DNA of 64,000 nt from Rhizobacter sp. AJA081-3. GTDB lineage: Bacteria; Pseudomonadota; Gammaproteobacteria; Burkholderiales; Burkholderiaceae_C. Position 1 is the stretch's first letter. Each line of letters starts with the position of its first letter. Shown here piece after piece: positions 10,231 to 17,929 of this stretch. The stretch spans positions 3,348,001 through 3,412,000 of the forward strand of contig NZ_CP059067.1 in NCBI RefSeq assembly GCF_017795745.1, written 5' to 3'. The translations under genes were made by a program, and so were the position numbers. The notes beneath the pieces were generated by a model. The model searched no databases, was not told the origin of the DNA, and saw nothing but the letters and a program-made list of their open reading frames with translations.

Positions 10231-11405
10231 CGCGCCTGCAGCCGCATGCGCGCGGCCGGGTCGATGTTGACCTTGCCCAGGTCGCCGCGCACATGCGGCA
10301 GCGCGAGCAGGCGTTCGTCCATCACGCGGAACCACAGCCACGGGAAGTAGGCCAGCGTGAACATGCCGAAGTAGCCGCTGGGCAGCTGCGGCACTTCCGC
10401 GAAGTGGCGCAGGCTCTGGTAGCGCCGCGAGGGGTTGGCGTGGTGGTCGGAGTGGCGCTGCAGATGGAACAACGCGAGGTTGGTCACCAGGTGGTTGGTG
10501 TTCCACGAATGGTGGGGCTGCGGCGCCTCGTACTGGCCGCTGGGCAGCTTGCCGCGCAGCAGCCCGTAATGCTCGACGTAGTTGGCCGAAGTGAGCTGCC
10601 ACCACGCCACCAGGTTGTGCACGGCCAGGAACACGATCATCACCGGCCCGAAGGCAAGCAGCAGGCCGAGCTGCAGCACCGCCGTGATCGCATACGACTG
10701 CAGCATGGTGTTGCGCAGGCTCCAGGCACCGAAGCCGAGCGAGTGCAGCCGTTGCGATTCGAGCTGCCAGGCACGGCGGATACCGCCGGGCAGCTCGCGC
10801 AGCGCGAAGCGGTAGATGCTCTCGCCCATGCGGGCGCTGGCATGGTCTTCGGGCGTGGAGACCCAGCGGTGGTGGCCGCGGCCATGCTCCACCGTGAAGT
10901 GGCCATAGGCCGGCACCGCGAGGATCAGCCGCGCCAGCCACTGCTCGATGGCGTTGTGCTTGTGGCCGAGTTCGTGGCCGGTGGTCAGGCCCATGCCGGA
11001 GTTGGTGCCGGCCACGTAGGCGAGCACGAGCAGCGCCCACCACGGCAAGGCCTGCGTTCCGGCCCACCAGGCGCAGCCGATCAGCGTCAAGAAGTACAGC
11101 GGCACGGTGGCCCAGGTGAGCCAGCGGTAGTAGCGATCAGCCTCGAGCTGCGGCACCACGCCCTCGGGCGGGTTGTTGAGGTCTTCGCCGATCAGTGCGT
11201 CGAGCAGCGGCATCAGCACGTAGCCAGTGACGAGCGGCAGCGCCAGCGCGATCGGCTGGCCGGTCCACGCGTGCAGCGCGACACCGAGCAACGGCATCAG
11301 CGGGTAGACCACCGACAGCAGCCAGCCCAGGCGCTTGCCGTCGCGCCAGCTCACGGCCTGCCCGTCGGGGCCGGTGCCGGCGTAGGTGGCCGAGAGCAGG
11401 CCCAT
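10200..11405 (-). CDS. AlkB-like membrane di-iron alkane 1-monooxygenase
   Basis: The 401-residue membrane protein has all four histidine boxes of integral-membrane alkane hydroxylases: HELGHK, EHGRGHH, NYVEHYG and LQRHSDHHA. It also has the expected hydrophobic helices between them. The family hydroxylates the terminal carbon of alkanes using rubredoxin; no rubredoxin or rubredoxin reductase gene is visible here. It starts 13 bases after the SenA/EgtB-like gene and is probably co-transcribed with it, an unusual pairing. Substrate range is not readable from sequence, and fatty-acid or other chain hydroxylation is possible. Confidence 0.88.
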   Translation of the reverse strand: MGLLSATYAGTGPDGQAVSWRDGKRLGWLLSVVYPLMPLLGVALHAWTGQPIALALPLVTGYVLMPLLDALIGEDLNNPPEGVVPQLEADRYYRWLTWATVPLYFLTLIGCAWWAGTQALPWWALLVLAYVAGTNSGMGLTTGHELGHKHNAIEQWLARLILAVPAYGHFTVEHGRGHHRWVSTPEDHASARMGESIYRFALRELPGGIRRAWQLESQRLHSLGFGAWSLRNTMLQSYAITAVLQLGLLLAFGPVMIVFLAVHNLVAWWQLTSANYVEHYGLLRGKLPSGQYEAPQPHHSWNTNHLVTNLALFHLQRHSDHHANPSRRYQSLRHFAEVPQLPSGYFGMFTLAYFPWLWFRVMDERLLALPHVRGDLGKVNIDPAARMRLQARYGDARLGLR

Positions 11406-11418
11406 GGTGATCAGCGCG

Positions 11419-12669
11419 TCAGAGCGCGCAGCTTCTGAAGCCGCAGAACAGGTCGTCGCGTTCCGGGCTCTGGAAGTGCCGGAACTTGGCACTGCGCATG
11501 CGCCCGCGCGTCGCGAACGAGGCGCCGCGCAGCACCTTGTGCGAGCCGAAGGCGGCCTGCGAATAGTCGCGCTGCGGGCCTGGCACGAAACCGGGATAGG
11601 GGCGGAAGGTCGAGGCCGTCCACTCCCACACGTCGCCCCAGCGGAAGCCGCGGCTCGCGCCCTGGTGGGCGGCGGCTTCCCATTCCACTTCGCTGGGCAG
11701 GCGGCGGCCGGCCCAGCGGCACCAGGCATCGGCCTCGTGCCAGCTGACGTGCACGACCGGCTGCGCCATCGGCACGCGCATCAGCTTGCCCAGCCGCTGC
11801 TGCAGCACGCCATGGCGCAGCTGATCGACATGGCGCGGCGAGCGCCGGCCTTCGCGCTGCAGCCATTCCCAGGCCTGCGGATGCCAGAACTCGCGCGCGT
11901 CGTAGCCGCCGTCCTCGACGAACTCGGCGTACTGCGCCCAGGTCACCGGCTGCGCATCGATCTCGAACTCGGGCACCTCGACCTCGTGCACCCACTTCTC
12001 GTTGTCGAACACGAAGCCGCCCGGCTCGCAGCCCAGCGGCCAGCGCGTGGCCGGAAAGAGCAGCGGATCGCGCGCATTGATGGCCGCGGGCGCAGCCAGC
12101 AGCCCGGCATCGAAGCCCAGCGTCTGCGACATCTGCGCGAAGTGCTCGCAACGCATGTCTTCGTGGAACAGCGCGAGGCGGTAGAAGTACAGCGCGTCGT
12201 CGTCGTCCGCGGGGGTGGATTCGAGCAGGTCGAGGGTGGTCTCGAGCGTCTCGACGAGATACTGCTTGGTGGACTGCAGGTCGGGCAGCTCGAGCTTCCA
12301 GCGGCCGGCGTGCGACACCTCGGCGGGGTCGTAGCTGCGGTCGGCATCGGGCAGCACCGAGGGCAGGCGAGATTGCGTCGGGTCGCAGCGCGCGCCGCGC
12401 TGGCGCTGCACGTTGCGCGCGATCCAGCGCTCCTGGAACCAGCCGAGGTGGCCCAGCTCCCACAGCGGCGGGCTCAGGTCCTTCGCCTGCGGCACGTCGA
12501 GCTCGGGGGTGGACAGGGCCTGCTCGAAGGCGCCGATCCAGCGCAGCGTGTGGTTGCGCGAGTCCATCAGCGCGAGCGACAGGAGCTCACGGCCCGCGCG
12601 GCGCATGCGCGCGGAGTCGACGGACGGAGCTTCGATGTCGAGCACGGTGGGCCTCGGTGTGAAAGCCAT
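11419..12669 (-). CDS. SenA/EgtB-like nonheme iron enzyme (selenoneine or ergothioneine synthase family)
   Basis: The 416-residue protein has an N-terminal DinB-like helical domain (LSPPLWELGHLGWFQERW, with the first expected iron-ligand His) and a C-terminal formylglycine-enzyme-like domain (WCRWAGRRLPSEVEWEAAA, GDVWEWTASTF, VLRGASFATR). Family members join histidine betaine to a sulfur or selenium donor. The overall pattern resembles SenA of Burkholderiales, but senB and senC are not adjacent. The usual HEDMH motif, which holds the other two iron ligands, reads HEDMRCEHF here, so one ligand is replaced by Arg. It is probably co-transcribed with the downstream alkB-like gene. Confidence 0.75.
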   Translation of the reverse strand: MAFTPRPTVLDIEAPSVDSARMRRAGRELLSLALMDSRNHTLRWIGAFEQALSTPELDVPQAKDLSPPLWELGHLGWFQERWIARNVQRQRGARCDPTQSRLPSVLPDADRSYDPAEVSHAGRWKLELPDLQSTKQYLVETLETTLDLLESTPADDDDALYFYRLALFHEDMRCEHFAQMSQTLGFDAGLLAAPAAINARDPLLFPATRWPLGCEPGGFVFDNEKWVHEVEVPEFEIDAQPVTWAQYAEFVEDGGYDAREFWHPQAWEWLQREGRRSPRHVDQLRHGVLQQRLGKLMRVPMAQPVVHVSWHEADAWCRWAGRRLPSEVEWEAAAHQGASRGFRWGDVWEWTASTFRPYPGFVPGPQRDYSQAAFGSHKVLRGASFATRGRMRSAKFRHFQSPERDDLFCGFRSCAL

Positions 12670-12728
12670 TGTCGCACCGCCGCCGCGGCCTGCAAGCCCG
12701 GCGCCGGACTGCTATTCTTCCGCCCCCC

Positions 12729-13142
12729 ATGGCCGCCCTGCACATCACCGACATCGAGGCCGCCATCAACTGGTGGCGCGCGCGCTCGCCCTCGATCGAC
12801 GGCATCGTCGCCTGCCCCGAGGTGCGTGCCTTGGCCGAGGTCTACGGGCTGATGGTCTACCAGCACGAGCACGAGGTCGACGAAGACGCCATGCCGCCGA
12901 AGGCGCAAGACGCCTGGCTCGCCTGGTACCGCACCACGCCCGACGCGCCGTGCATCGCGATCTGCTCCACCAGCCAGGGCGACGACATCTGCAAGGGCTG
13001 CGGCCGCCGCTTCGACGAGGTGCAGAACTGGACGGTGATGACGCCGGGCGAGAAGCGCGTCACCTGGCGGCGCATCACGATGGAGGGCACGGCCTGGCGC
13101 TTCAACCGCTACGCCGAGCGCTCCGGCGAGGCGGCCAAGTGA
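12729..13142 (+). CDS. DUF3717/DUF1289 domain protein
   Basis: The 137-residue protein has an N-terminal DUF3717 segment (LHITDIEAAINWWRARSPS...LAEVYGLMVY), typical of betaproteobacteria. The C-terminal DUF1289 cysteine motif PCIAICSTSQGDDICKGCGR is followed by F-DE-x2-W. The four cysteines may bind metal. Function is unknown. The stop codon overlaps the GTG start of the MATE gene (GTGA), so the two are translationally coupled. A DUF1289 protein beside a MATE transporter gives no clear functional link. Confidence 0.85.
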   Translation: MAALHITDIEAAINWWRARSPSIDGIVACPEVRALAEVYGLMVYQHEHEVDEDAMPPKAQDAWLAWYRTTPDAPCIAICSTSQGDDICKGCGRRFDEVQNWTVMTPGEKRVTWRRITMEGTAWRFNRYAERSGEAAK

Positions 13143-14527
13143 GCCGCGCACGCGGCCTGGCCGACACCGCAAGACGCATCGCCCCGCTCGCCTGGCCGGT
13201 GTTCGTCGGGCAGGTGGCGGTGCTGGCCTTCGCGACCGTCGACACGATGATGGCGGCGCGCGCCGGCGGCACCGACCTCGCGGCGCTGGCCATCGGCGGT
13301 GCGGCCTACATCACGGTGTTCGTCGGGCTGATGGGCGTCGTGCTGGCGATCAGCCCGATCGCCGGGCAGCTCTACGGCGCGCAGCACTTCGAGGCCTGCG
13401 GTGCGCAGCTGCATCAGGCGATGTGGCTTGCGCTGGCTCTGTCGGTGCCGGGCTGCCTGGTGCTGCTGTTCCCGCAGCCCTTTCTTGACCTGGCACGTGC
13501 GCAGCCGGAGGTGGCAGTGAAGGTGCGCGGCCACCTCGCGGCGCTCGCCGTGGCCTTGCCGCCGGCGCTGCTCTTCACCGCCTTTCGCGGCTTCAACACC
13601 GCGGTGTCGCGGCCGAAGATCGTCATGCTGCTGCAGCTCTGCGCGCTGGCGCTGAAGGTGCCGCTGACAGCGCTGTTCGTGTTCGGCGGCGGCCCGATCA
13701 CGGCGATGGGTGCGCCCGGCTGCGGCACCGCCACCGCGGTGTGCATGCTGCTGCAGTTCGGCGCGGTGTGGCTGATCCTCAAGCGCGACCCCTTCTATGC
13801 GCGCTTCCACATCGGCGAGCGCATCTCGCCGCCGCACCGCGGCAGCATCGCCGCCTTGATCCGGCTGGGCATCCCGATGGGCGGCTCGATCATGATCGAG
13901 GTGACCGGCTTCACCTTCATGGCCTTCTTCATCTCGCGCCTGGGCGCCACGCCGGTGGCCGGGCACCAGATCGCGGTGAACCTGGTGTCGCTGATGTTCA
14001 TGATGCCGCTGGCCATCGCCAACGCCTCGAGCACGCTGGTGGCGCAACGCATCGGCGCGGGCGACCCCGGCGACGCGCACCGCATCGGCTGGAACGGGCT
14101 GGAGATCGGCGTGGCGATCTCGGCGGTGATGGGCGGCTTCGTCTACGTGTTTCGCGAGGCCATCCTCGGCCTGTACACGCGCGAGCCGGTCATCGTGGCG
14201 GCGGCGATGCCGCTGCTGGCCTGGGTGGCGGTGTTCCACATCGCCGATGCGGCGCAGGCGATCGCCGGCTTCGTGCTGCGCGCCTACCGCATCGCCGTGG
14301 TGCCGCTGGTCATCTACGCGCTGGCGATCTGGGGCGTGGGCCTGGCCGGCGGCTACGTGGTCGCCTTCAACGTCACCGGCCTCACGCCGCCGGCGCTGCT
14401 CGGCGCGGTCGGCATGTGGTCGACCGCGACCGCCGGGCTGGTGGTGGCCGCCGTCGGGATGTGCGGCTTCCTGGCGTGGATGATCCGCTCGCAGCGGAGC
14501 GTCAATCCGTCTGCACGAAGTCGATGA
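13139..14527 (+). CDS. MATE family multidrug efflux protein (NorM-like)
   Basis: This 462-residue protein has about 12 membrane helices and the two-fold repeat of MATE transporters. Family landmarks are WPVFVGQVAVLAFATVDTMM, QLYGAQ, and, in the second half, RLGIPMGGSIMIEV and AGHQIAVNLVSL. A GTG start at 13139 overlaps the previous stop and gives VSRARGLADTARRIAPLAWP, the normal beginning. The drug substrate and the coupling ion cannot be read from sequence. The 3' end overlaps the convergent exoribonuclease gene by 26 bases. Confidence 0.9.
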   Translation: MSRARGLADTARRIAPLAWPVFVGQVAVLAFATVDTMMAARAGGTDLAALAIGGAAYITVFVGLMGVVLAISPIAGQLYGAQHFEACGAQLHQAMWLALALSVPGCLVLLFPQPFLDLARAQPEVAVKVRGHLAALAVALPPALLFTAFRGFNTAVSRPKIVMLLQLCALALKVPLTALFVFGGGPITAMGAPGCGTATAVCMLLQFGAVWLILKRDPFYARFHIGERISPPHRGSIAALIRLGIPMGGSIMIEVTGFTFMAFFISRLGATPVAGHQIAVNLVSLMFMMPLAIANASSTLVAQRIGAGDPGDAHRIGWNGLEIGVAISAVMGGFVYVFREAILGLYTREPVIVAAAMPLLAWVAVFHIADAAQAIAGFVLRAYRIAVVPLVIYALAIWGVGLAGGYVVAFNVTGLTPPALLGAVGMWSTATAGLVVAAVGMCGFLAWMIRSQRSVNPSARSR

Positions 14528-15938
14528 AACCCCGCTCGACGTCGGTCGACACGAGTTTGACGCGCAGCTTCTGACCCACGTCGATGTCGGGCACGCCTTC
14601 GGCCAGCCGGCCCTCTGCGGGCGGGCTGAAGATGCGCACCCAGCTGTCGCGCTCCGAGTGGCCGGTCACGATCGCGTCGAACGACTGCCCGACATGCGAT
14701 TCGAGCAGCAGCGCGGCCTCGGACTTGCGCACCCGGCGCTCGACCTTCTGGGCGGCGTCTTCCTGCTGGGTGCAATGCTGCGCCAGCATCGCCAGTTCGG
14801 CCAGGCTGTAGGGCGGCGCCGTCCCGGCCAGCACGGCCTTGAGCATGCGCGAGGTGATCAGGTCCGGGAAGCGCCGGTTCGGCGCGGTGGAGTGGGTGTA
14901 GTCGCGCACGGCCAGGCCGAAGTGGCCGATCGGCGTGGCGCCGGGCTGCTCCACGACGTACTCGCCCGAGCCCATCAGCTTGACGATGACGAGCGACAGG
15001 TCCGGAAAGCGCAGCGGGTCGGCCCGGTGGCGGCGGGCCAGGAAGGCCTCGAGCGCGAGCGAGTCGGGCTGGCTCGGCAAGACCTCGCCATAACGCTTCG
15101 CGACCTCGGCGATGCGCAGCCAGCGCTCGGGCGAGCGCACGACACGCCGCAAGGACGCCCCACCGCTGTCTGCCAGGAAGCGGGCGGTGCAGGTGTTCGT
15201 CGCGATCATCAGCTCCTCGATCAGCTGGCGCGCCCGGTTCTGCACCTGCTGGCGGATGTCGACCACCTTCTCCCCGTCGAACAGGGCGCGGGGCTGGAAG
15301 GTCTCGAGCTCGAGCGAGCCCTGGGCATGGCGGCGCATGCGCAGGCGCTGCGCCACGTCGTCCTGCGCACGCAACTGCGCGTCCATGCCGGGCACGGCCT
15401 GCGCCGCCTCGGGCAGCGCGCCTTCGCCGTCGATCCAGGCAGACACCGCGTCGTAGGCCAGCTTCGCCTTGTTGTGCACCAGCGCCCGGCAGACCGCGGA
15501 GTGCGTCACCGAGGCGTCCGCGGCGACGGTCATCTCGGTGACGATGGCGAGCCGGTCCTGCCCCGGGTTCAGCGAAGTGAGGTCGGTGGACAGTCGCTCG
15601 GGGAGCATCGGGAACACCTTCGCCGACGTGTACACCGACGTGGTGTTGGCCAGCGCATGCGCATCGATGGCCGAGCCCTTGCGCACCAGCGAGTCGACGT
15701 CGGCCACGGCGACATGGACGCGCACGGCACCATCGGCGAGCACTTCGCAGGCGGTCAGCTGATCGAGGTCGAGCGAATCGTCGTTGTCGATCGAGCACCA
15801 GGGCAGCGCCCTGAGATCGCGAATGCGCGGATCGGTGTCGCGGCCCGGCCCATCGATCGCCTCGAGTTCCTTGCGCGCCGCGGCAGGAAACTCGGGCTCC
15901 AGCCCGCGCTCGGCCATCGCCGTGGTGGCGATGCGCAC
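14502..15938 (-). CDS. RNase II/VacB-family 3'-5' exoribonuclease, 5' end disrupted by a tandem duplication
   Basis: The protein has an RNB catalytic core: DNDDSLDLDQL carries the conserved magnesium-binding aspartates, then DVDSLVRKGSAID, TSLNPGQDR and HSTAPNRRFPDL. A C-terminal S1-like segment ends GFIDFVQTD. Homologues begin about RSDLVRIATTAMAERGLEPEFP. Here that start lies in another frame, because 50 bp are repeated with a 52-bp period (15891-15992), shifting frame by one base. The GTG at 15938 within the first copy keeps almost the whole protein (478 residues), so function may persist if ribosomes initiate there. Otherwise the gene is a pseudogene or contains a sequence error. Confidence 0.75.
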   Translation of the reverse strand: MRIATTAMAERGLEPEFPAAARKELEAIDGPGRDTDPRIRDLRALPWCSIDNDDSLDLDQLTACEVLADGAVRVHVAVADVDSLVRKGSAIDAHALANTTSVYTSAKVFPMLPERLSTDLTSLNPGQDRLAIVTEMTVAADASVTHSAVCRALVHNKAKLAYDAVSAWIDGEGALPEAAQAVPGMDAQLRAQDDVAQRLRMRRHAQGSLELETFQPRALFDGEKVVDIRQQVQNRARQLIEELMIATNTCTARFLADSGGASLRRVVRSPERWLRIAEVAKRYGEVLPSQPDSLALEAFLARRHRADPLRFPDLSLVIVKLMGSGEYVVEQPGATPIGHFGLAVRDYTHSTAPNRRFPDLITSRMLKAVLAGTAPPYSLAELAMLAQHCTQQEDAAQKVERRVRKSEAALLLESHVGQSFDAIVTGHSERDSWVRIFSPPAEGRLAEGVPDIDVGQKLRVKLVSTDVERGFIDFVQTD

Positions 15939-15992
15939 GAATCTCGGGCTCCAGCCCGCGCTCGGCCATCGCCGTGGTGGCGATGCGCACGA
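15891..15992. repeat. 52-bp tandem duplication (two identical 50-bp copies) inside the exoribonuclease gene
   Basis: Copies at 15891-15940 and 15943-15992 are identical and separated by AT. The period of 52 is not a multiple of three, so the reading frame changes between copies. Each copy encodes VRIATTAMAERGLEPE when read on the minus strand in its own frame. Confidence 0.97.
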
Positions 15993-16045
15993 GATCGGAA
16001 CGGCTGCCCCGCCGAGGGGCTCGCGTCGGGGGCGACACCGCGCGG

Positions 16046-16267
16046 CTACGACTTCTTGAACCAGCTGTCGCTGGCCTTGCGCTCCCACTCGGCCAGCTGC
16101 TTCTCGGCCTCGTCCTTGGCCACGCCGTAGCGCTCCTGGATCTTGCCGGCGAGCTGCTCGCGGCGGCCGGCGACGACGTCGAGGTCATCGTCGGTCAACT
16201 TGCCCCATTGTTCCTTGACCTTGCCGGTGATCTGCTTCCAGTCACCCTTGATGCGATCCCAGTTCAT
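16046..16267 (-). CDS. CsbD-like stress-response protein
   Basis: This 73-residue hydrophilic protein begins MNWDRIKGDWKQITGKVKEQ and contains GKLTDDDLDVVAGRREQLAGK. This is the classic CsbD layout, in which a helix-rich charged protein is induced by general stress or phosphate/osmotic signals in other bacteria. Biochemical role is unknown. An AGGAAACGCC stretch precedes the ATG. It is followed by the disrupted exoribonuclease gene and preceded by a BON-domain lipoprotein, another stress-type gene on the same strand. Confidence 0.92.
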   Translation of the reverse strand: MNWDRIKGDWKQITGKVKEQWGKLTDDDLDVVAGRREQLAGKIQERYGVAKDEAEKQLAEWERKASDSWFKKS

Positions 16268-16330
16268 GGCGTTTCCTTGCTTGGAGGATTGGAGGACGGC
16301 GGGGGCGCGCGCGCCACCCGCCTTCGGGGC

Positions 16331-16645
16331 TCACGGCCGGATGGCGATTTCGTTCTTCACCGACTTCACGCCGTTGACCTTGCGCGCAATGGCCTCGGCG
16401 GTGCCCTTCTCGGTGCCGCTCTTGGCGAAGCCCGAGAGCATGACCGTGCCATTGAGCGTCTCGACACGGATGCTGGAGGCGTCGACTTCCTTGTTCTCGA
16501 TGAAGCGGCTCTTGATCTGCGTGGTGATGGTGGCGTCATCGACATAGGCGCCGACGGTTTCCTGGCCACGAGTGACGGCGCAGCCGGCGGTGGCGAGAAG
16601 CGCCAGGGCGACGAGGCCGGCGGCGAATGAGTGGCGGGTGTTCAT
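16331..16645 (-). CDS. BON-domain lipoprotein (OsmY-like)
   Basis: The 104-residue protein has a lipoprotein signal peptide ending LLATAGC, so the mature protein probably starts at Cys22 anchored in an envelope membrane. One BON domain follows: DDATITTQIKSRF, then RVETLNGTVMLSGFAKS and VNGVKSVKNEIAI. BON domains bind phospholipid surfaces and help envelope integrity under osmotic stress. AGGAG lies seven bases before the ATG. It is upstream of csbD by about 63 bases, and they may be co-expressed. Confidence 0.9.
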   Translation of the reverse strand: MNTRHSFAAGLVALALLATAGCAVTRGQETVGAYVDDATITTQIKSRFIENKEVDASSIRVETLNGTVMLSGFAKSGTEKGTAEAIARKVNGVKSVKNEIAIRP

Positions 16646-16960
16646 ATCGGATCTCCTGTGAACGGTTGAAAATGACTTGCAGGACAGTCATCTGCAATCT
16701 AGGGCAGCGGCCGGCCGTTCTCAGTGCGGTATCGAACACAGTGCGCAATTGCCATTGAGCCGGCTCAATGTGAAGTCGTCCCCACCCGGCGACCCGATGG
16801 GCGCACGATCCGCGACGAGTTCGAGCGCGCCGGGTCGCCGAGCTGGCCGATGCTGCGGTACACGATGGAGCAAGATGCACGGGGCCGTGGTCCTGTCGAA
16901 CTGACGGGCACTCGTTCGTCGTGGCCCTATCGAGACCACGCTACATCCGGAGGGCAAGCC
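16646..16960. other. 315-base intergenic region with a perfect 18-bp palindrome
   Basis: This gap lies between the divergent BON lipoprotein and the YCII-like gene. No conserved coding sequence was recognised in any frame. The only clear structure is the palindrome at 16753-16770. It must contain promoters for both flanking genes. Confidence 0.6.
16753..16770. promoter_or_regulatory. Perfect palindrome CATTGAGCCGGCTCAATG, possible operator
   Basis: All 18 bases are self-complementary, with 9-base arms and no spacer. It lies about 108 bases upstream of the BON gene start and about 190 bases before the YCII-like gene. No poly-T follows, so a terminator is unlikely. A dimeric regulator site is a reasonable guess. 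Confidence 0.4.
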
Positions 16961-17404
16961 ATGCGATTCATCATCACGGCGCAGTCGAGTGCGGAGAGTT
17001 CGACGGCCGACCCGCAGCCGGAGTTCGATGCTGACCTCTTCAAGGCCTACATGCGCTTCAACGAAGAGATGCACCGGGCCGGCGTGCTGGTGGCGTCCGA
17101 AGGCCTCAACCCCGCTGCAAAAGGGGCCCGCGTCGCGGTGGCCCATGGCAAACGCTACCTCGTGGACGGCCCCTTCGCCGAGTCGAAGGAACTGGTCGGC
17201 GGCTTCTACCTCATCGAGGTGAGCTCGCTCGACGAGGCGATCCAATGGGCCTTGCGCGCGCCTTCCGGCTTCGGGAAGGACGACGTTCTGGAGATTCGCC
17301 AACTGACCGGCGCGGATGACCTGCCGCCCGAGATCCTCCAGCTCATCAGCGAGGCTGCGCCGACCTGGAGTGCCGCCGCCTGGCAATCGCGCAACGGGCG
17401 CTAG
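16961..17404 (+). CDS. YCII/DGPF-domain protein
   Basis: The 147-residue protein resembles the DGPF (YCII-related, ferredoxin-like dimeric) family. It has MRFIITAQSS at the start, a helix FKAYMRFNEEMHRAGVLVASEGL, and the signature VDGPFAESKELVGGFYLIEV, which contains DGPF. Such genes are often paired with ECF sigma factors, but none is adjacent here. Function is unknown; catalytic or ligand-binding roles have been suggested for the family. GGAGGG precedes the ATG at a good distance. It ends at the stop codon of the convergent ybaK-like gene. Confidence 0.88.
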   Translation: MRFIITAQSSAESSTADPQPEFDADLFKAYMRFNEEMHRAGVLVASEGLNPAAKGARVAVAHGKRYLVDGPFAESKELVGGFYLIEVSSLDEAIQWALRAPSGFGKDDVLEIRQLTGADDLPPEILQLISEAAPTWSAAAWQSRNGR

Positions 17405-17889
17405 ATGGCGCAGGCCACGGGCTTCGCGCCCAGCACCGACGTGAGCACGTTGGGCGGGATGCCGACGAGATACCCGCGCCGCCCGCCGTTGATGCAGATG
17501 CGCGGCAGCGCGAGCACGCTCTCTTCCACGTAGACCGGCATGGACTTGCGGGCGCCGAAGGGCGAGGTGCCGCCGACCTGGTAACCGCTGTGGCGCTGCG
17601 CCACCTCGGGTGTGCACGGCTCGACCGACTTGGCACCGATGGCGCGCGCCAGGTTCTTGGTGCTCACCTGCCTGTCGCCGTGCATCAGCACGATCAGCGG
17701 CTCGCGCTTGTCGTCCTGCATCACCAGCGTCTTGATCACCTCGTGCTCGCTCACGCCGAGCTGGCGCGACGATTCTTCCGTGCCGCCATGCTCGACGTAC
17801 TCGTAGACATGTTCGGTGAAGACGATGCCGTGCCCGCGCAGCCATGCGGTGGCGGGCGTCTCGCTGACGTGCTTGTCTTTCCTGGCCAT
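17401..17889 (-). CDS. ybaK: YbaK/EbsC-type Cys-tRNA(Pro) deacylase
   Basis: The 162-residue protein belongs to the aminoacyl-tRNA editing (YbaK/ProX) family, which hydrolyses Cys wrongly attached to tRNA(Pro). Landmarks are VIKTLVMQDD, the catalytic-lysine region VSTKNLARAIGAKSVEPC, GYQVGGTSPFGARK and VYVEESVLALPRICINGGRRGYLV, which match YbaK closely. It starts MARKDKHVSETPATAWL. The stop overlaps the end of the YCII-like gene, tail to tail. It is divergent from the hydrolase lipoprotein by about 40 bases. Confidence 0.92.
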   Translation of the reverse strand: MARKDKHVSETPATAWLRGHGIVFTEHVYEYVEHGGTEESSRQLGVSEHEVIKTLVMQDDKREPLIVLMHGDRQVSTKNLARAIGAKSVEPCTPEVAQRHSGYQVGGTSPFGARKSMPVYVEESVLALPRICINGGRRGYLVGIPPNVLTSVLGAKPVACAI

Positions 17890-17929
17890 GGTCGGGCCGC
17901 ATTTTCGCGGAAACGGGCTAGGCTCGCGC

